DNA of 64,000 bases from Microvirga sp052114605 (GTDB lineage: Bacteria; Pseudomonadota; Alphaproteobacteria; Rhizobiales; Beijerinckiaceae): the NCBI RefSeq assembly GCF_052114605.1, contig NZ_JBFRFB010000009.1, forward strand, positions 1-64,000. The letters are read 5' to 3'. Below the pieces are notes generated by a model. The model saw only the letters and a list, made by a program, of their open reading frames with translations. It did not search any database and was not told the DNA's origin. Below are positions 1 to 8,561 of the stretch, piece by piece. The translations under genes and the position numbers were made by a program. How positions within the stretch are numbered: position 1 is the stretch's first letter; each line of letters begins with the position of its first letter.

Positions 1-1065
1 ACGGAAACCTGCCTCCGCGTCGGCGGCCGCGTCCGCGCCGAGATGCTGTATCTCGAGCCGCAGTCGCGTCTCGACGACTCGATTGGCTTCCGCGCTCGTG
101 GCCGCATCCAGCTCGACGCTCGTACCGCCACGGCTTACGGCCTGCTGCGTACGTTCGTCCGCTTCGAGATGACCCGCCAGACCGGTTCGTATGGCTTCTC
201 GTCCACGACCGCCAACGTCGATCAGGCCTTCGTGCAGTTCGGTGGTCTGACCGCCGGTCGCTCGATCTCGGTCTTCGATAACGGCGACCTCCCCACCGGT
301 CACATGGGCACGCTCCGCTTCTCGGACGCCCCGAACGTGAACCAGTTCGCTTACACCTTCTCGTTCGGCAATGGCTTCTCGGCCACGGTCTCGGTCGAAG
401 AAGGCCGCTATGCTGGTAATGAGTTCGGCGACTTCGTTGCCTTCACGGAAGCCGGTCAGCGCATGCCCGACGTGGTTGCCAACGTGAAGTACGCTGGCAC
501 CTGGGGTACGGCTCAGCTCTCCGGTGCTGCGCACCAGCTGCGTAGCGCTGTCATCCCCGGCGTCTCGGCCGTTGGCGTGATCCCGGATACCGATTACGGC
601 TTCGCCGTGTCGGCTCAGGGCAGCGTCAACCTGCCGATGCTCGCTCCGGGCGATGCTCTCTGGATCGCCGCGACCTACGCTGACGGCGCCCTGGGCTACC
701 TCGGCTTCGGCGGCAGCAACACCGTTGGCCGTACGACGACCGACATCGTCGACGCCTATATCGGCTCCGACGGCGACATCAAGACCGGCCGCGGCTGGTC
801 GGTTGCCGGTGGTCTGCGTCACTACTGGACCCCTGAAGTTCGTCAGAACGTCTTCGGTTCGTATGCTCGCGTCGATTACGGTGCAGACGTTCCGGTCGAC
901 TTCGACTTCAACGAGTGGCGCGTCGGCACGAACGTGTTCTGGCAGCCGGTGTCCGGCCTCGACCTCGGCGTCGAAGTCCTGTACGCCAGCCAGGATCCGC
1001 GCGGCCTCGGTGTCCGCTCGGGCGATTCGTGGGAAGGCCGCGTCCGCGTTCAGCGCGACTTCTAA
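1..1065 (+). CDS. Porin, C-terminal part (5' end outside window)
   Basis: The frame is open from base 1 (first residues T-E-T-C-L-R-V-G-G-R), so the start lies upstream; 354 residues are visible. They show alternating polar/aromatic beta strands joined by Gly/Asp/Asn-rich turns and end in ...VQRDF, the terminal Phe typical of outer-membrane barrels recognised by BamA. This matches the Rhizobiales Porin_2 family (general diffusion channels of the outer membrane). An ATG at 43 is internal to the conserved 'RVGGRVRAEM' stretch and is not a credible start. The codon choice is strongly biased (many ctc, ggc, gtc), as expected for a highly expressed gene. A strong terminator follows directly. The family assignment is firm; the channel's selectivity cannot be read. 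Confidence 0.9.
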   Translation, partial: TETCLRVGGRVRAEMLYLEPQSRLDDSIGFRARGRIQLDARTATAYGLLRTFVRFEMTRQTGSYGFSSTTANVDQAFVQFGGLTAGRSISVFDNGDLPTGHMGTLRFSDAPNVNQFAYTFSFGNGFSATVSVEEGRYAGNEFGDFVAFTEAGQRMPDVVANVKYAGTWGTAQLSGAAHQLRSAVIPGVSAVGVIPDTDYGFAVSAQGSVNLPMLAPGDALWIAATYADGALGYLGFGGSNTVGRTTTDIVDAYIGSDGDIKTGRGWSVAGGLRHYWTPEVRQNVFGSYARVDYGADVPVDFDFNEWRVGTNVFWQPVSGLDLGVEVLYASQDPRGLGVRSGDSWEGRVRVQRDF

Positions 1066-1089
1066 TCGGACCTATCCGATCTGAAAGGG

Positions 1090-1121
1090 AAACCCCGGTG
1101 GCAACACCGGGGTTTCTTTTT
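1090..1121 (+). terminator. Rho-independent terminator of porin
   Basis: The 10-bp stem 1091-1100/1105-1114 (aaccccggtg with caccggggtt) encloses the GNRA-type loop gcaa and is followed by tctttttg. It lies 25 bases after the porin stop codon. Confidence 0.9.
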
Positions 1122-1231
1122 GCGTCTCAGTATCGTGCGGACAATGGCTTCCGACTCAATGCCGGAAGTGAGAGCCGCGCAGGACGCGCGGCTGCCGGCC
1201 TTCGCAGTGGCTGATTGGCGGGCGTGAGATT

Positions 1232-2125
1232 TTATGGAGAGGCGTCAGCGCCTGTTTCAGCTTCCGCGATGAGATTGCGGATCGCCGCGACGGCATCTCC
1301 CGTCAATGACGGTGCATGGCCTTGGCCTGGCACTGTGAGTGCCTTGAGCCGCGGATGCCGCTCCTGCATCTGCGCAACGGTTTCCACTGTCAGCAGGTCT
1401 GAATGCTCACCCCGGATGACAAGCAACGGAAATGGTTTCAATCCCTCAAAGAGAGGCCAGAGGTCGGGCATGGGCTTGTCGAGATCGAGCGCTTCGAGCG
1501 GCTTCATAAGGTTTGGATCATAGCTGAGGGCAAGCCGGCCATCCTGTTCATGCCAAGTTCCCTTCGCCATGTCCTCCCATTGCTCCTGGGTATAGCCAGG
1601 AAACTGGTCGCCCGACTGGCGCCTCAAAATCTCGCCACCTTCCCGGATCGTCGTGGGCAGGGGGAGCTTGCCGACATAGCCGCGAATCCGCATGAGCGCC
1701 TTCACCTCGATCACCGGCCCTACATCGTTGAGCACCACACCGGCGAGCAGTTCCGGACGTGATGCGCCAAGCGCCATGGTGATCAGCCCGCCCCTTGAAG
1801 TGCCGACGAAAACGGCTTTCTCGATTCCTGCCGCCGCCAGCACTTGCAATGTGTCGCCGACTTCGATGCCGATATCGTACTTGCGCCAATCGCTGTCCCA
1901 CTCCGAGCGCCCGCGCCCCCGGTAATCGAGGCTGATAACCCGGCGGGGGTGGAATGCATCCATACTCAGAGCTTCTGCGAGCGCATGGAAATCCTGCGAG
2001 TTCCGGGCAAGGCCGGGCAGGCAAACGACGGGAAGGGCCGTGCCGCCGCTTAGGCCGTAATCGCGCGCATAAAGGCGCAGGCCGTCAGAGGCCGAAGCGA
2101 AAAGATCCCGGTACGTGCTGCTCAT
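1232..2125 (-). CDS. Alpha/beta hydrolase
   Basis: A 297-residue single-domain alpha/beta hydrolase. Seen in the sequence: the oxyanion-side motif 'VVCLPGLARNSQDF' near residue 33, the nucleophile elbow G-T-S-R-G-G with Ser110, an acid in 'RGEHSD' (Asp243) and the catalytic histidine in 'PGQGHAP' (His270). No signal peptide, so probably cytoplasmic. The substrate is unknown; related proteins include esterases, lactonases and C-C hydrolases. It is transcribed towards the porin terminator and lies 45 bp downstream of the lytic transglycosylase on the same strand, so co-transcription is possible. Confidence 0.85.
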   Translation of the reverse strand: MSSTYRDLFASASDGLRLYARDYGLSGGTALPVVCLPGLARNSQDFHALAEALSMDAFHPRRVISLDYRGRGRSEWDSDWRKYDIGIEVGDTLQVLAAAGIEKAVFVGTSRGGLITMALGASRPELLAGVVLNDVGPVIEVKALMRIRGYVGKLPLPTTIREGGEILRRQSGDQFPGYTQEQWEDMAKGTWHEQDGRLALSYDPNLMKPLEALDLDKPMPDLWPLFEGLKPFPLLVIRGEHSDLLTVETVAQMQERHPRLKALTVPGQGHAPSLTGDAVAAIRNLIAEAETGADASP

Positions 2126-2170
2126 TTCAAACTCAGATACGCATTGGCTTCAAAGGAGCAGCATCCTGCC

Positions 2171-4228
2171 TCAATACGCGGACTTTGTCGCATCCGCCGT
2201 CGCGGCCTCGGGCGTCACCGGAGCCTTCTTTTCTTTCAGGCGCTGCCGGTAGACGTGCAGGTTTTCCATCACACGCTGCACGTAGTTGCGGGTCTCGTAG
2301 AAGGGGATGCGCTCGACCCAGTCGATCATGTCCACATCGGCCTTGCGTGGGTCGCCATAGGCTTTGACCCATTTATTCACGTTGCCGCCGCCCGCATTGT
2401 AGGAGGCGAAAGCGAGAATGTAGGAGCCCTTCCAATCTTCCATCAGCTCACCCAGATGGGCGGAGCCGATTTTCGCATTGTAGGAGGGGTCCTCCACGAG
2501 CCTGTTCAGGTCGAAATCGACCTTGAAGCGCTGGGCCGTCCGCTTGGCGGTGGCGGGCATGAGCTGCATGAGGCCGCGGGCGCCCGCGCTCGAGACCGCC
2601 TTGGGATTGAAAGCGCTTTCCTGCCGGGCGATGGCATAGACCATGGCGGGCTCCACCTCGTCGCCGACCGGATTGAAATCCGGGATCGCGGCTAGCGGAT
2701 AGGCATGCTGGTCGAGAGGAAAGCCGCGCTGCAGGGCGATCTTGCCGATGGACAGCACGGCACGCGGGTTCTGCTGGCCGGTCGCCAGGGCGGCGAGCGC
2801 ATCGAGCTGGCCCGGGTCATTGAGCGTCTGCGCGAGGTCCGAATAAAGGGCAAGCGCCAGCTCGCTCTCGCCGACCCGCTGGAGAAGGCTTGCAGCCTGA
2901 ACCGGAACGAGCGTCTCGAATGCCTTGCGCTCCTCATCCTTCAGCGGCTCGACCGAGCGCAATTCCACCGCCTCGCCGAGTTTTTCACGGGCGAGCTGCC
3001 CGTAATAGGTGGTCGGGTGCGCGGCCGCCTTACCGTAGAAAATCCTGGAATCGGCAGCCAATCCGCCGGCTTCCGCCGCGCGGGCCTGCCAATAGGCGAC
3101 GCGCGACAAGGAGATCGGGGTCGAGGCGATCTGCGCGACGGTCGCGAAATGCGTTGCCGCCTTCGCAGAATCGTTCAGGAAGCGCAGGGCGATCCAGCCG
3201 GAATGGAACTCCGCCTCGATCTGTTGGGCCGGGGATTCGGCGGCATGGTGGCTCGCGACGTTGTAGGCGTTCTGGAAGTCGCCCATGTCGAGCAGTTCAC
3301 GGGTCACCAGGCGCTGCTCGGCCCACCATTCATCGCCGTCGACGCGCAGTTCATGGTCGCGGGGCGCTTTTGCGATGATGGTGGCGGCCTCGACGTATTT
3401 CTTGGCCCGGCGCAGGTAGAGTGCCCGTGAGAACATATAGGATGGATCATCCCTTAGGGACGCGGGCACGGCACCGAAGGCCTGCTCGGCCTTCTTCTTG
3501 CCCTGGTAGATGCCCATGCGCGCCTTCACCAACGTGGCGTAATCCTTACCGGCGAAACCGGCCGCGCGCTGGGCGCCACCCCAGGATTCCTTCAGGAGCA
3601 GCCTCTCCATGCGGTAGCGATGATCGGCCTGGCTGAGCACGCCCGGGAAACGGTCGAGGATGCGGCTTTCCGTCTCTGCGCCAAAATTGTCCTCGCGCCA
3701 GATCTGGCGGGTTAAGGCGGCGGCTTCGTCATCCTTCCCGTCGCTTTTCAGCGCCAGGGCCAACGCGATCCGCCCGGACGCGGTGACGGGAGGCTGCTTT
3801 TCGAAATAGGTGCGGATCTGGGATGGCGAGCGGCGCTCGGCGAGGAGCGTTTCCTCCAGCCGCCGCCGGATCTGGTTCGTGACGGGCCAATCCGGGTAGT
3901 CCTGCCGGAAGGTCATGATCCGCTCGAAACCGACCGGGATGCCGCTGCGGATGGCGAACCACTCCGCCGCTGCCAGGGCTGCCGGATCGGAAAGCTTGGA
4001 CTTGAGGACCGTGGCCTCGGTGGTGTCGCCCTCGCGGTAGGCCTTGAAGATCAGGGGCAACTGTTCCAGGTCTTCCATGGCCTTCACCGGAGGCGTGAAG
4101 GTCTCCAGGGTCGAAGGCTGGGACGACGGCGCGGAAGAAGGCTGACTGGCCTGGACGGCAAGGGTGGAGAGCTGAACGAAGGCGACGCTCGCCAGCAAAC
4201 GGATCGAAGGACGCATTGTGAGGCTCAC
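2171..4228 (-). CDS. Soluble lytic murein transglycosylase
   Basis: 685 residues with an N-terminal signal sequence (MRPSIRLLASVAFVQLSTLA..., cut probably after AVQA), a long alpha-helical superhelical region (about residues 50-500) and a C-terminal SLT domain. The SLT domain shows the catalytic-Glu motif 'ARQESAFNPKAVSSAGARG' (Glu about 537), 'LMQLMPATA' and 'ASYNAGGGNV', all standard for Slt70-type family 1A enzymes. These cleave peptidoglycan glycan strands in the periplasm, giving 1,6-anhydro-muropeptides. The start at 4228 has an alternative ATG at 4216; both keep the signal peptide. It is divergent from dapA. Confidence 0.9.
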   Translation of the reverse strand: MSLTMRPSIRLLASVAFVQLSTLAVQASQPSSAPSSQPSTLETFTPPVKAMEDLEQLPLIFKAYREGDTTEATVLKSKLSDPAALAAAEWFAIRSGIPVGFERIMTFRQDYPDWPVTNQIRRRLEETLLAERRSPSQIRTYFEKQPPVTASGRIALALALKSDGKDDEAAALTRQIWREDNFGAETESRILDRFPGVLSQADHRYRMERLLLKESWGGAQRAAGFAGKDYATLVKARMGIYQGKKKAEQAFGAVPASLRDDPSYMFSRALYLRRAKKYVEAATIIAKAPRDHELRVDGDEWWAEQRLVTRELLDMGDFQNAYNVASHHAAESPAQQIEAEFHSGWIALRFLNDSAKAATHFATVAQIASTPISLSRVAYWQARAAEAGGLAADSRIFYGKAAAHPTTYYGQLAREKLGEAVELRSVEPLKDEERKAFETLVPVQAASLLQRVGESELALALYSDLAQTLNDPGQLDALAALATGQQNPRAVLSIGKIALQRGFPLDQHAYPLAAIPDFNPVGDEVEPAMVYAIARQESAFNPKAVSSAGARGLMQLMPATAKRTAQRFKVDFDLNRLVEDPSYNAKIGSAHLGELMEDWKGSYILAFASYNAGGGNVNKWVKAYGDPRKADVDMIDWVERIPFYETRNYVQRVMENLHVYRQRLKEKKAPVTPEAATADATKSAY

Positions 4229-4404
4229 CCGCTACCCCCTCGTTGGACGCCGCCTCTGGTTTTATGGCGACGTTACTCTTGAGAAAACACCAAGTGCCGC
4301 GCTAGGACAACTCCTCAAAGGTTTGTTTGCGCCCATGCGCCGCACCTCTTATGTGTTATGCCCCTGACCTTTCTAGCATTGTCCGCAGTTTTTCGAGGAA
4401 CATC
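4229..4404. promoter_or_regulatory. Divergent promoter region slt / dapA
   Basis: 176 bases between the divergent slt-like and dapA starts. The region is richer in AT than its flanks (for example ttttatggcgacgttactc). A Shine-Dalgarno-like cgagga at 4394-4399 sits 5 bases before the dapA ATG at 4405, which argues for that start and against an upstream in-frame ATG at 4327. No clear operator palindrome is visible. Confidence 0.4.
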
Positions 4405-5289
4405 ATGTCCCGCTTCCAAGGCTCCATCACCGCCCTCGTGACTCCCTTCAAGGACGGAGCCGTGGACGAGAAAAGCTTCCGCTCCTTCATCAACTGGCAG
4501 ATCGAGCAGGGTACCCGTGGCGTCGTGCCGGTGGGCACCACCGGAGAGAGCCCGACGCTCAGCCATAAGGAGCACGACCGGGTCATCGAGATCTGCGTGG
4601 ACGAGGTAAAGGGCAGGGTGCCGGTGATCGCGGGCGCGGGTTCCAACAGCACGGCGGAGGCCGTGGCCTTCTCCCAGCACGCTGAGAAGGTGGGGGCCGA
4701 CGCGGTGCTCATCGTCACGCCCTATTACAACAAGCCGACCCAGGAAGGCCTTTATCAGCACTTCAAGGCGATCAACGACGCCGTCGGCATTCCGATCTTC
4801 ATCTACAACATCCCCGGCCGCTCGGTGATCGACATGTCGGTGGAGACGATGGCGCGGCTCTATGAGCTGAAGAACATCGCCGGCGTGAAGGACGCCACCG
4901 CCAATCTCGCCCGCACCAGCCTGCAGCGCCAGTTCATGGGGCCGGACTTCATCCAGCTATCCGGCGAGGACGCGACGGCTCTGGGCTTCATGGCCCATGG
5001 CGGCCACGGCTGCATTTCTGTCACCTCCAACGTCGCGCCGCGCCTCTGCGCCGAAATGCAGGAGGCCTGCCTGAAGGGTGACTACGCCAGCGCCCTGAAG
5101 GTGCAGGACCGCCTGATGCCGCTGCACACCAACCTGTTCATCGAGACCAACCCGTCGCCCGTGAAATACGCCGCCTCCGTGCTCGGCCTCATGGAAGACA
5201 CGGTCCGCTTGCCCATGATCCCGGTTTCCGAGAGCACCAAGAAAGCGGTGCGCTCTGCCATGGTTCATGCAGGCCTGATCAACGCATAA
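4405..5289 (+). CDS. dapA: 4-hydroxy-tetrahydrodipicolinate synthase
   Basis: 294 residues, the usual DapA length. The enzyme condenses pyruvate with aspartate semialdehyde, the first committed step towards diaminopimelate and lysine. Visible motifs: G-T-T-G-E (residues 44-48), the active-site Tyr in 'IFIYN' (Tyr134), the Schiff-base lysine in 'GVKDAT' (Lys162) and 'YYNKPTQEGLYQHF'. The start at 4405 is chosen because the family begins with M-(S)-x-F-x-G-S-I-T-A-L-V-T-P-F and because a ribosome site precedes it. smpB follows after 8 bases, the dapA-smpB pairing common in alphaproteobacteria. Confidence 0.97.
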   Translation: MSRFQGSITALVTPFKDGAVDEKSFRSFINWQIEQGTRGVVPVGTTGESPTLSHKEHDRVIEICVDEVKGRVPVIAGAGSNSTAEAVAFSQHAEKVGADAVLIVTPYYNKPTQEGLYQHFKAINDAVGIPIFIYNIPGRSVIDMSVETMARLYELKNIAGVKDATANLARTSLQRQFMGPDFIQLSGEDATALGFMAHGGHGCISVTSNVAPRLCAEMQEACLKGDYASALKVQDRLMPLHTNLFIETNPSPVKYAASVLGLMEDTVRLPMIPVSESTKKAVRSAMVHAGLINA

Positions 5290-5297
5290 AGAGACAC

Positions 5298-5771
5298 ATG
5301 GCCAAAGACCCGAAGAGCGTGAACCGCGTCGTCGCCGATAACAGGAAGGCGCGGTTCAATTACGAAATCGTCGATACCTACGAAGCCGGCATCGCGCTCA
5401 CCGGCACGGAGGTCAAATCCTTGCGCACCGGCAAGGCCACCATCGCGGAATCCTATGCGGGCCCGTCGGGAGAGGAGTTCTTCCTCTTCAACGCCTATAT
5501 TCCGGAATACCTCCAGGCCAACCGCTTCAACCACGAGACGAAGCGTCCGCGCCGCCTGCTGCTGCACAGAAACCAGATCAACAAGCTTCTCGGCGCCACC
5601 CAGCGCGAAGGCTTCACGGTGATCCCGCTCAAGATCTTTTTCAACGAGCGCGGAATGGCGAAGGTGGAACTCGGGCTGGGCCGCGGCAAGAAGCTCCACG
5701 ATAAGCGTGAGACGGAGAAGGAGCGCTCCTGGAACCGCGAAAAGGCCCGCCTCATGCGCGACAAGGGCTGA
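5298..5771 (+). CDS. smpB: SsrA-binding protein SmpB
   Basis: 157 residues with the SmpB signature: 'VADNRKARFNYEI', 'GIALTGTEVKSLRTGKATI' and the basic C-terminal tail 'RGKKLHDKRETEKERSWNRE' that inserts in the ribosomal decoding centre. It binds tmRNA and rescues stalled ribosomes. It lies 8 bp after dapA, so both are probably on one mRNA. Confidence 0.97.
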   Translation: MAKDPKSVNRVVADNRKARFNYEIVDTYEAGIALTGTEVKSLRTGKATIAESYAGPSGEEFFLFNAYIPEYLQANRFNHETKRPRRLLLHRNQINKLLGATQREGFTVIPLKIFFNERGMAKVELGLGRGKKLHDKRETEKERSWNREKARLMRDKG

Positions 5772-5819
5772 CGAAACGCCTTTGTGCGCTAACTGCCTCC
5801 TGACATCTGGAGAAGCAGC

Positions 5820-6350
5820 ATGGCATCCGTCGCATTGGTTTCCGTTCTTGGCCCCGACCGTGTCGGACTTGTCGCCGCGATTGCGGAGCATCTGTTCGAT
5901 GTCGGGGTGAATCTGCGGGACACGACGTTCGCGGCCCTGGGCTCCGGCGCGGAGTTCGTGGCGATCTGCGAGTTGCCGGCTGGGCTCGAAGCGCGGGAGA
6001 TCGAGGCGGGCCTCAAACAGCTGTCAGAACTTGAAGGCGCGGAGGTGAGGGCGGTGCCTTACGCCTTCGATCCGAGCCCTGGCCCTGCGGGCAGCATCAC
6101 GCACCGCATCACCATCAGCGGCGGCGATCAGCTCGGGCTCGTGGCGCGTCTGGCGGAAGTGTTCAAGCAATACGGCGCCAATATCGTGCGTCTGGAAGCG
6201 CGCAAGCTCTCGGAGGCGGAGGGCGGGCTGTATGTGACGCGCTTTGCCGTCTTCATTCCGGAAGAGCAGGTGAGCCTGTGCCTCGCCACCGTGAGCAACA
6301 CGGCAGGCTCTCTCGCATTGGACTGCGAAGTCGAGGCAAGTCGGCTCTGA
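5820..6350 (+). CDS. Tandem ACT-domain protein, GcvR-like
   Basis: 176 residues forming two ACT domains (about 1-80 and 90-172), each starting with a 'x-V-x-G-x-D-R/Q-x-G-L-V' type pattern ('SVLGPDRVGLVAAIAEHL', 'SGGDQLGLVARLAEVF'). This matches the glycine-cleavage repressor GcvR / formyltransferase-regulator-like group of amino-acid sensor proteins, which lack a DNA-binding domain. No gcv gene is nearby, so the ligand and target are unknown. It lies 48 bp after smpB and may be read through from it. Confidence 0.75.
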   Translation: MASVALVSVLGPDRVGLVAAIAEHLFDVGVNLRDTTFAALGSGAEFVAICELPAGLEAREIEAGLKQLSELEGAEVRAVPYAFDPSPGPAGSITHRITISGGDQLGLVARLAEVFKQYGANIVRLEARKLSEAEGGLYVTRFAVFIPEEQVSLCLATVSNTAGSLALDCEVEASRL

Positions 6351-6379
6351 AAAGAAAATAGCCGGGCGGACCCGGCTAT
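6350..6379 (-). terminator. Minus-strand terminator next to the outer repeat copy
   Basis: The stem 6358-6366/6371-6379 (atagccggg with cccggctat, loop cgga) is followed, when read on the minus strand, by a T-rich run complementary to 6350-6358. The T-tract side shows that it serves minus-strand transcription. It sits 22 bases beyond the outer copy of the NYN 3' end at 6402, which suggests it was originally the terminator of the NYN gene. Confidence 0.75.
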
Positions 6380-6401
6380 CGCTGCATTCTCTTGCGAAGG
6401 T

Positions 6402-6429
6402 TTACAGGTCGAACTCGTCGTCCTGGCCC
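6402..6429. repeat. Outer direct repeat (copy of NYN gene 3' end)
   Basis: 28 bases that match 7006-7033 with one difference (g at 6408 versus t at 7012). Read on the minus strand it encodes G-Q-D-D-E-F-D-L-stop, the same C-terminus as the NYN protein (GQDDEFEL). Similarity ends at 6429. With the inner copy it brackets a 604-bp segment carrying one orphan gene. Confidence 0.85.
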
Positions 6430-6481
6430 CTAGTCTCTAGATTGGCTCATGGGTAAGGGACAATCAATTTGGAGGACCCAA

Positions 6482-6928
6482 TTAGCTTGGTGTTCCCCTC
6501 AGAATTGCCTCAGTACCGGCGTCGAGCATCGAGGCGAGAGCGATACGAAACTGATCCAGGGCAGCGTACTCGGTGATGAAGCAAAGAACCGCGCTTTGTT
6601 GAGGCTCACTTCGGTGCGTCGCCTTAAGAGGGTCGGTCGCCAACTCCATACGTACCAACAATGTACCCGTGATGTCGGCGGGGGCAATGGTGATGCCGAT
6701 CTGTATATGCCCAGGACGGTCGGCCGCAATGGCACCTACGCCACCGAATATCGCTACGGGAGCATGCGCTGGGAGAGGGTATTGGCCGAGAGCGCGGCTG
6801 AAGCCGATGAGTGACTCACGACTGAACCATGCTGAGCCCGACCCTATAAAATCCGAGGCATGTGCAATTGCGTGCAATTCCCCATGCCACTCATCATCGG
6901 GCTCATAGGTCAAGCGCAGCATGTTCAT
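6482..6928 (-). CDS. Orphan hypothetical protein on a repeat-flanked insert
   Basis: 148 residues, starting MNMLRLTYEPDDEWHGELHA (ATG at 6922 is an alternative). No signal peptide and no membrane segment; it reads as a single alpha/beta domain with 'GSGSAWFSRESLIGFSRALG', 'YPLP' and a helical C-terminus 'LDQFRIALASML'. Its general pattern recalls small WapI/Imm-like single-domain proteins, but I cannot confirm that and do not assign a function. Base composition is lower in GC than its neighbours. It lies between two copies of the NYN gene end, so it is probably an acquired gene. Confidence 0.6.
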   Translation of the reverse strand: MNMLRLTYEPDDEWHGELHAIAHASDFIGSGSAWFSRESLIGFSRALGQYPLPAHAPVAIFGGVGAIAADRPGHIQIGITIAPADITGTLLVRMELATDPLKATHRSEPQQSAVLCFITEYAALDQFRIALASMLDAGTEAILRGTPS

Positions 6929-7005
6929 CTAAACGATCCAGGCCGAGTCCACCGATGAGGCAGCAAATGCCACCTCGAATAGAAGCGATGGACGAGCAGC
7001 TAACC

Positions 7006-7033
7006 TTACAGTTCGAACTCGTCGTCCTGGCCC
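7006..7033. repeat. Inner direct repeat (current NYN gene 3' end)
   Basis: Second copy of the 28-base repeat, here forming the actual 3' end and stop codon of the NYN-domain gene. Beyond 7033 the sequence continues into the gene body, which the outer copy does not. Confidence 0.85.
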
Positions 7034-7671
7034 TGGCGGATGCCGTAGCGGCTCTCGAGGGCGCCGTTCTTCGGCTGGCCCGGCTGCGGGCGCGGAGGAC
7101 GATCCGGGCGGTCGTTACCCTCTCCGGGTACGCGCTGCGGACGATCCGAGGGATCGCGGCCGATGCGTGAGGAGAGTTGCGACAGATCCAGGAATTCGTC
7201 CGCCTGGCGGCGCAGCTCGTCGGCCACCATGGGCGGCTGCGTGGTGATGGTGGAGACCACGGAGACGCGAACGCCCCGACGCTGCAATGCCTCGACCAGG
7301 GAACGGAAATCGCCGTCACCAGAGAACAAAACCATGTGATCGATATAAGGGGCGAGCTCGAGCGCATCGATGGCGAGCTCGATATCCATATTGCCCTTAA
7401 CCTTGCGGCGGCCGGCGGAGTCGACGAATTCCTTCGTCGGCTTCGTGACCACCCGGTAGCCGTTGTAGTCGAGCCAGTCGATCAGGGGGCGGATGGAAGA
7501 ATATTCCTGGTCTTCTACGAGCGCGGTATAATAAAACGCGCGAACCAGAGTGCCTCGGCCCTGAAATTCCTTCAGCAGGCGCTTGTAGTCGATATCGAAA
7601 CCAAGCGTCTTTGTCGTAGCGTAAAGGTTGGCTCCGTCAATGAAGAGCGCTATCCGCTGCTGGGTGGACAT
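7006..7671 (-). CDS. NYN-domain (LabA/DUF88-type) protein
   Basis: 221 residues of the NYN/PIN-like nuclease fold. Conserved acidic sites are visible: 'LFIDGANLY' (Asp near 11), 'GNMDIELAIDALELA' and 'LFSGDGDFRSLVEAL', the metal-binding pattern of LabA/DUF88 proteins, thought to act in RNA processing or decay. The C-terminus is low-complexity (Pro, Arg, Gln, Asp) and ends GQDDEFEL. The start at 7671 (MSTQQRIALF) is preferred to 7710, whose extra residues are unlike the family. The gene end is duplicated at 6402. Location near smpB and rpoZ/rel is usual in Rhizobiales. Confidence 0.85.
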   Translation of the reverse strand: MSTQQRIALFIDGANLYATTKTLGFDIDYKRLLKEFQGRGTLVRAFYYTALVEDQEYSSIRPLIDWLDYNGYRVVTKPTKEFVDSAGRRKVKGNMDIELAIDALELAPYIDHMVLFSGDGDFRSLVEALQRRGVRVSVVSTITTQPPMVADELRRQADEFLDLSQLSSRIGRDPSDRPQRVPGEGNDRPDRPPRPQPGQPKNGALESRYGIRQGQDDEFEL

Positions 7672-7899
7672 AAGTATTCTCTGTTTGCGTCTGCCTGGGT
7701 GGCATAACAACCTTCTTTGTCAAAGCGACATCCAATATTTACGCTAACAATTCACTTGCGCGGTAAAACATGACGTGCCCAAAATCAGGCTGCTATTACC
7801 CTTCAGACGAGATAAAGCGACAACTTCAAATACTTAATGGCGTGTGCGCGCCAAGAGTCAAGTTGGCGGAATAGGGGCAGTCAACCCATTCGTTCGAAA
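7672..7899. other. Intergenic region pyrE / NYN gene
   Basis: 228 bases of comparatively AT-rich sequence between two minus-strand genes. It must hold the NYN promoter and the pyrE 3' end. I see no strong hairpin, repeat or small reading frame. Confidence 0.4.
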
Positions 7900-8496
7900 T
7901 TAAACAGATTTTTGTGATTTCAGGCTGCGGCTGCCTGGTTTGATGGCCGGAAGGGCTGCCAGTTCGGGCGGCAACTGGTCTGCCGGATAGGCCGGAATGT
8001 CGAGCTGGACCAGGGAAACGAACGGCACGCCGAGATCCGCCTTGCCGCCGGAGCGGTCGATCAGACAGGCAGCGCCCAGAATCGTTCCCGGATGTTCCTT
8101 AAGGGAAGCAAGGCATTCGCGAGAAGACAGGCCCGTGGTGACGATGTCCTCCACCATGACCACCCGCGCGCCTTCCGGAATCGTGAAGCCGCGCCGCAGC
8201 ACGAACTCGCCATTCTCACGCTCGACGAAGATCGCCTTGGCGCCGAGATGCCGTGCCGTCTCATAACCCGGCACGATGCCGCCGACCGCCGGCGAGACCA
8301 CGTAGTCCACCTTCCCGAAAGCCTGCTCGATCTTCTCGGCCAGCGCCTTGCAGACGCGCTCCGTCCGCGCCGGGTCCTGGAACACGAACATCTTCTGCAG
8401 GAAGACCGGGCTGTGCAGACCCGACGAGAGAATGAAGTGCCCCTCCAGCAACGCTCCGGCGGAGCGGAATTCATCGAGGACGTCGTTCTGGGTCAT
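7900..8496 (-). CDS. pyrE: Orotate phosphoribosyltransferase
   Basis: 198 residues. It converts orotate and PRPP to OMP, step five of pyrimidine synthesis. Visible: 'GHFILSSGLHSPVFLQK' at the N-terminus, 'YVVSPAVGGIVPGYETAR', 'FVERENG' and the PRPP-binding loop 'VVMVEDIVTTGLSS'. The length fits the alphaproteobacterial form. It lies downstream of rel and a class-I amidotransferase-like gene on the same strand; a rel-pyrE association is common in this class. Confidence 0.96.
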   Translation of the reverse strand: MTQNDVLDEFRSAGALLEGHFILSSGLHSPVFLQKMFVFQDPARTERVCKALAEKIEQAFGKVDYVVSPAVGGIVPGYETARHLGAKAIFVERENGEFVLRRGFTIPEGARVVMVEDIVTTGLSSRECLASLKEHPGTILGAACLIDRSGGKADLGVPFVSLVQLDIPAYPADQLPPELAALPAIKPGSRSLKSQKSV

Positions 8497-8561
8497 GGCT
8501 GTCTCTCCTGCATAAGCGCTCTTTGGCAGCCTGTCCCTGAACAGGCAAGTGGAAAGGGCTG

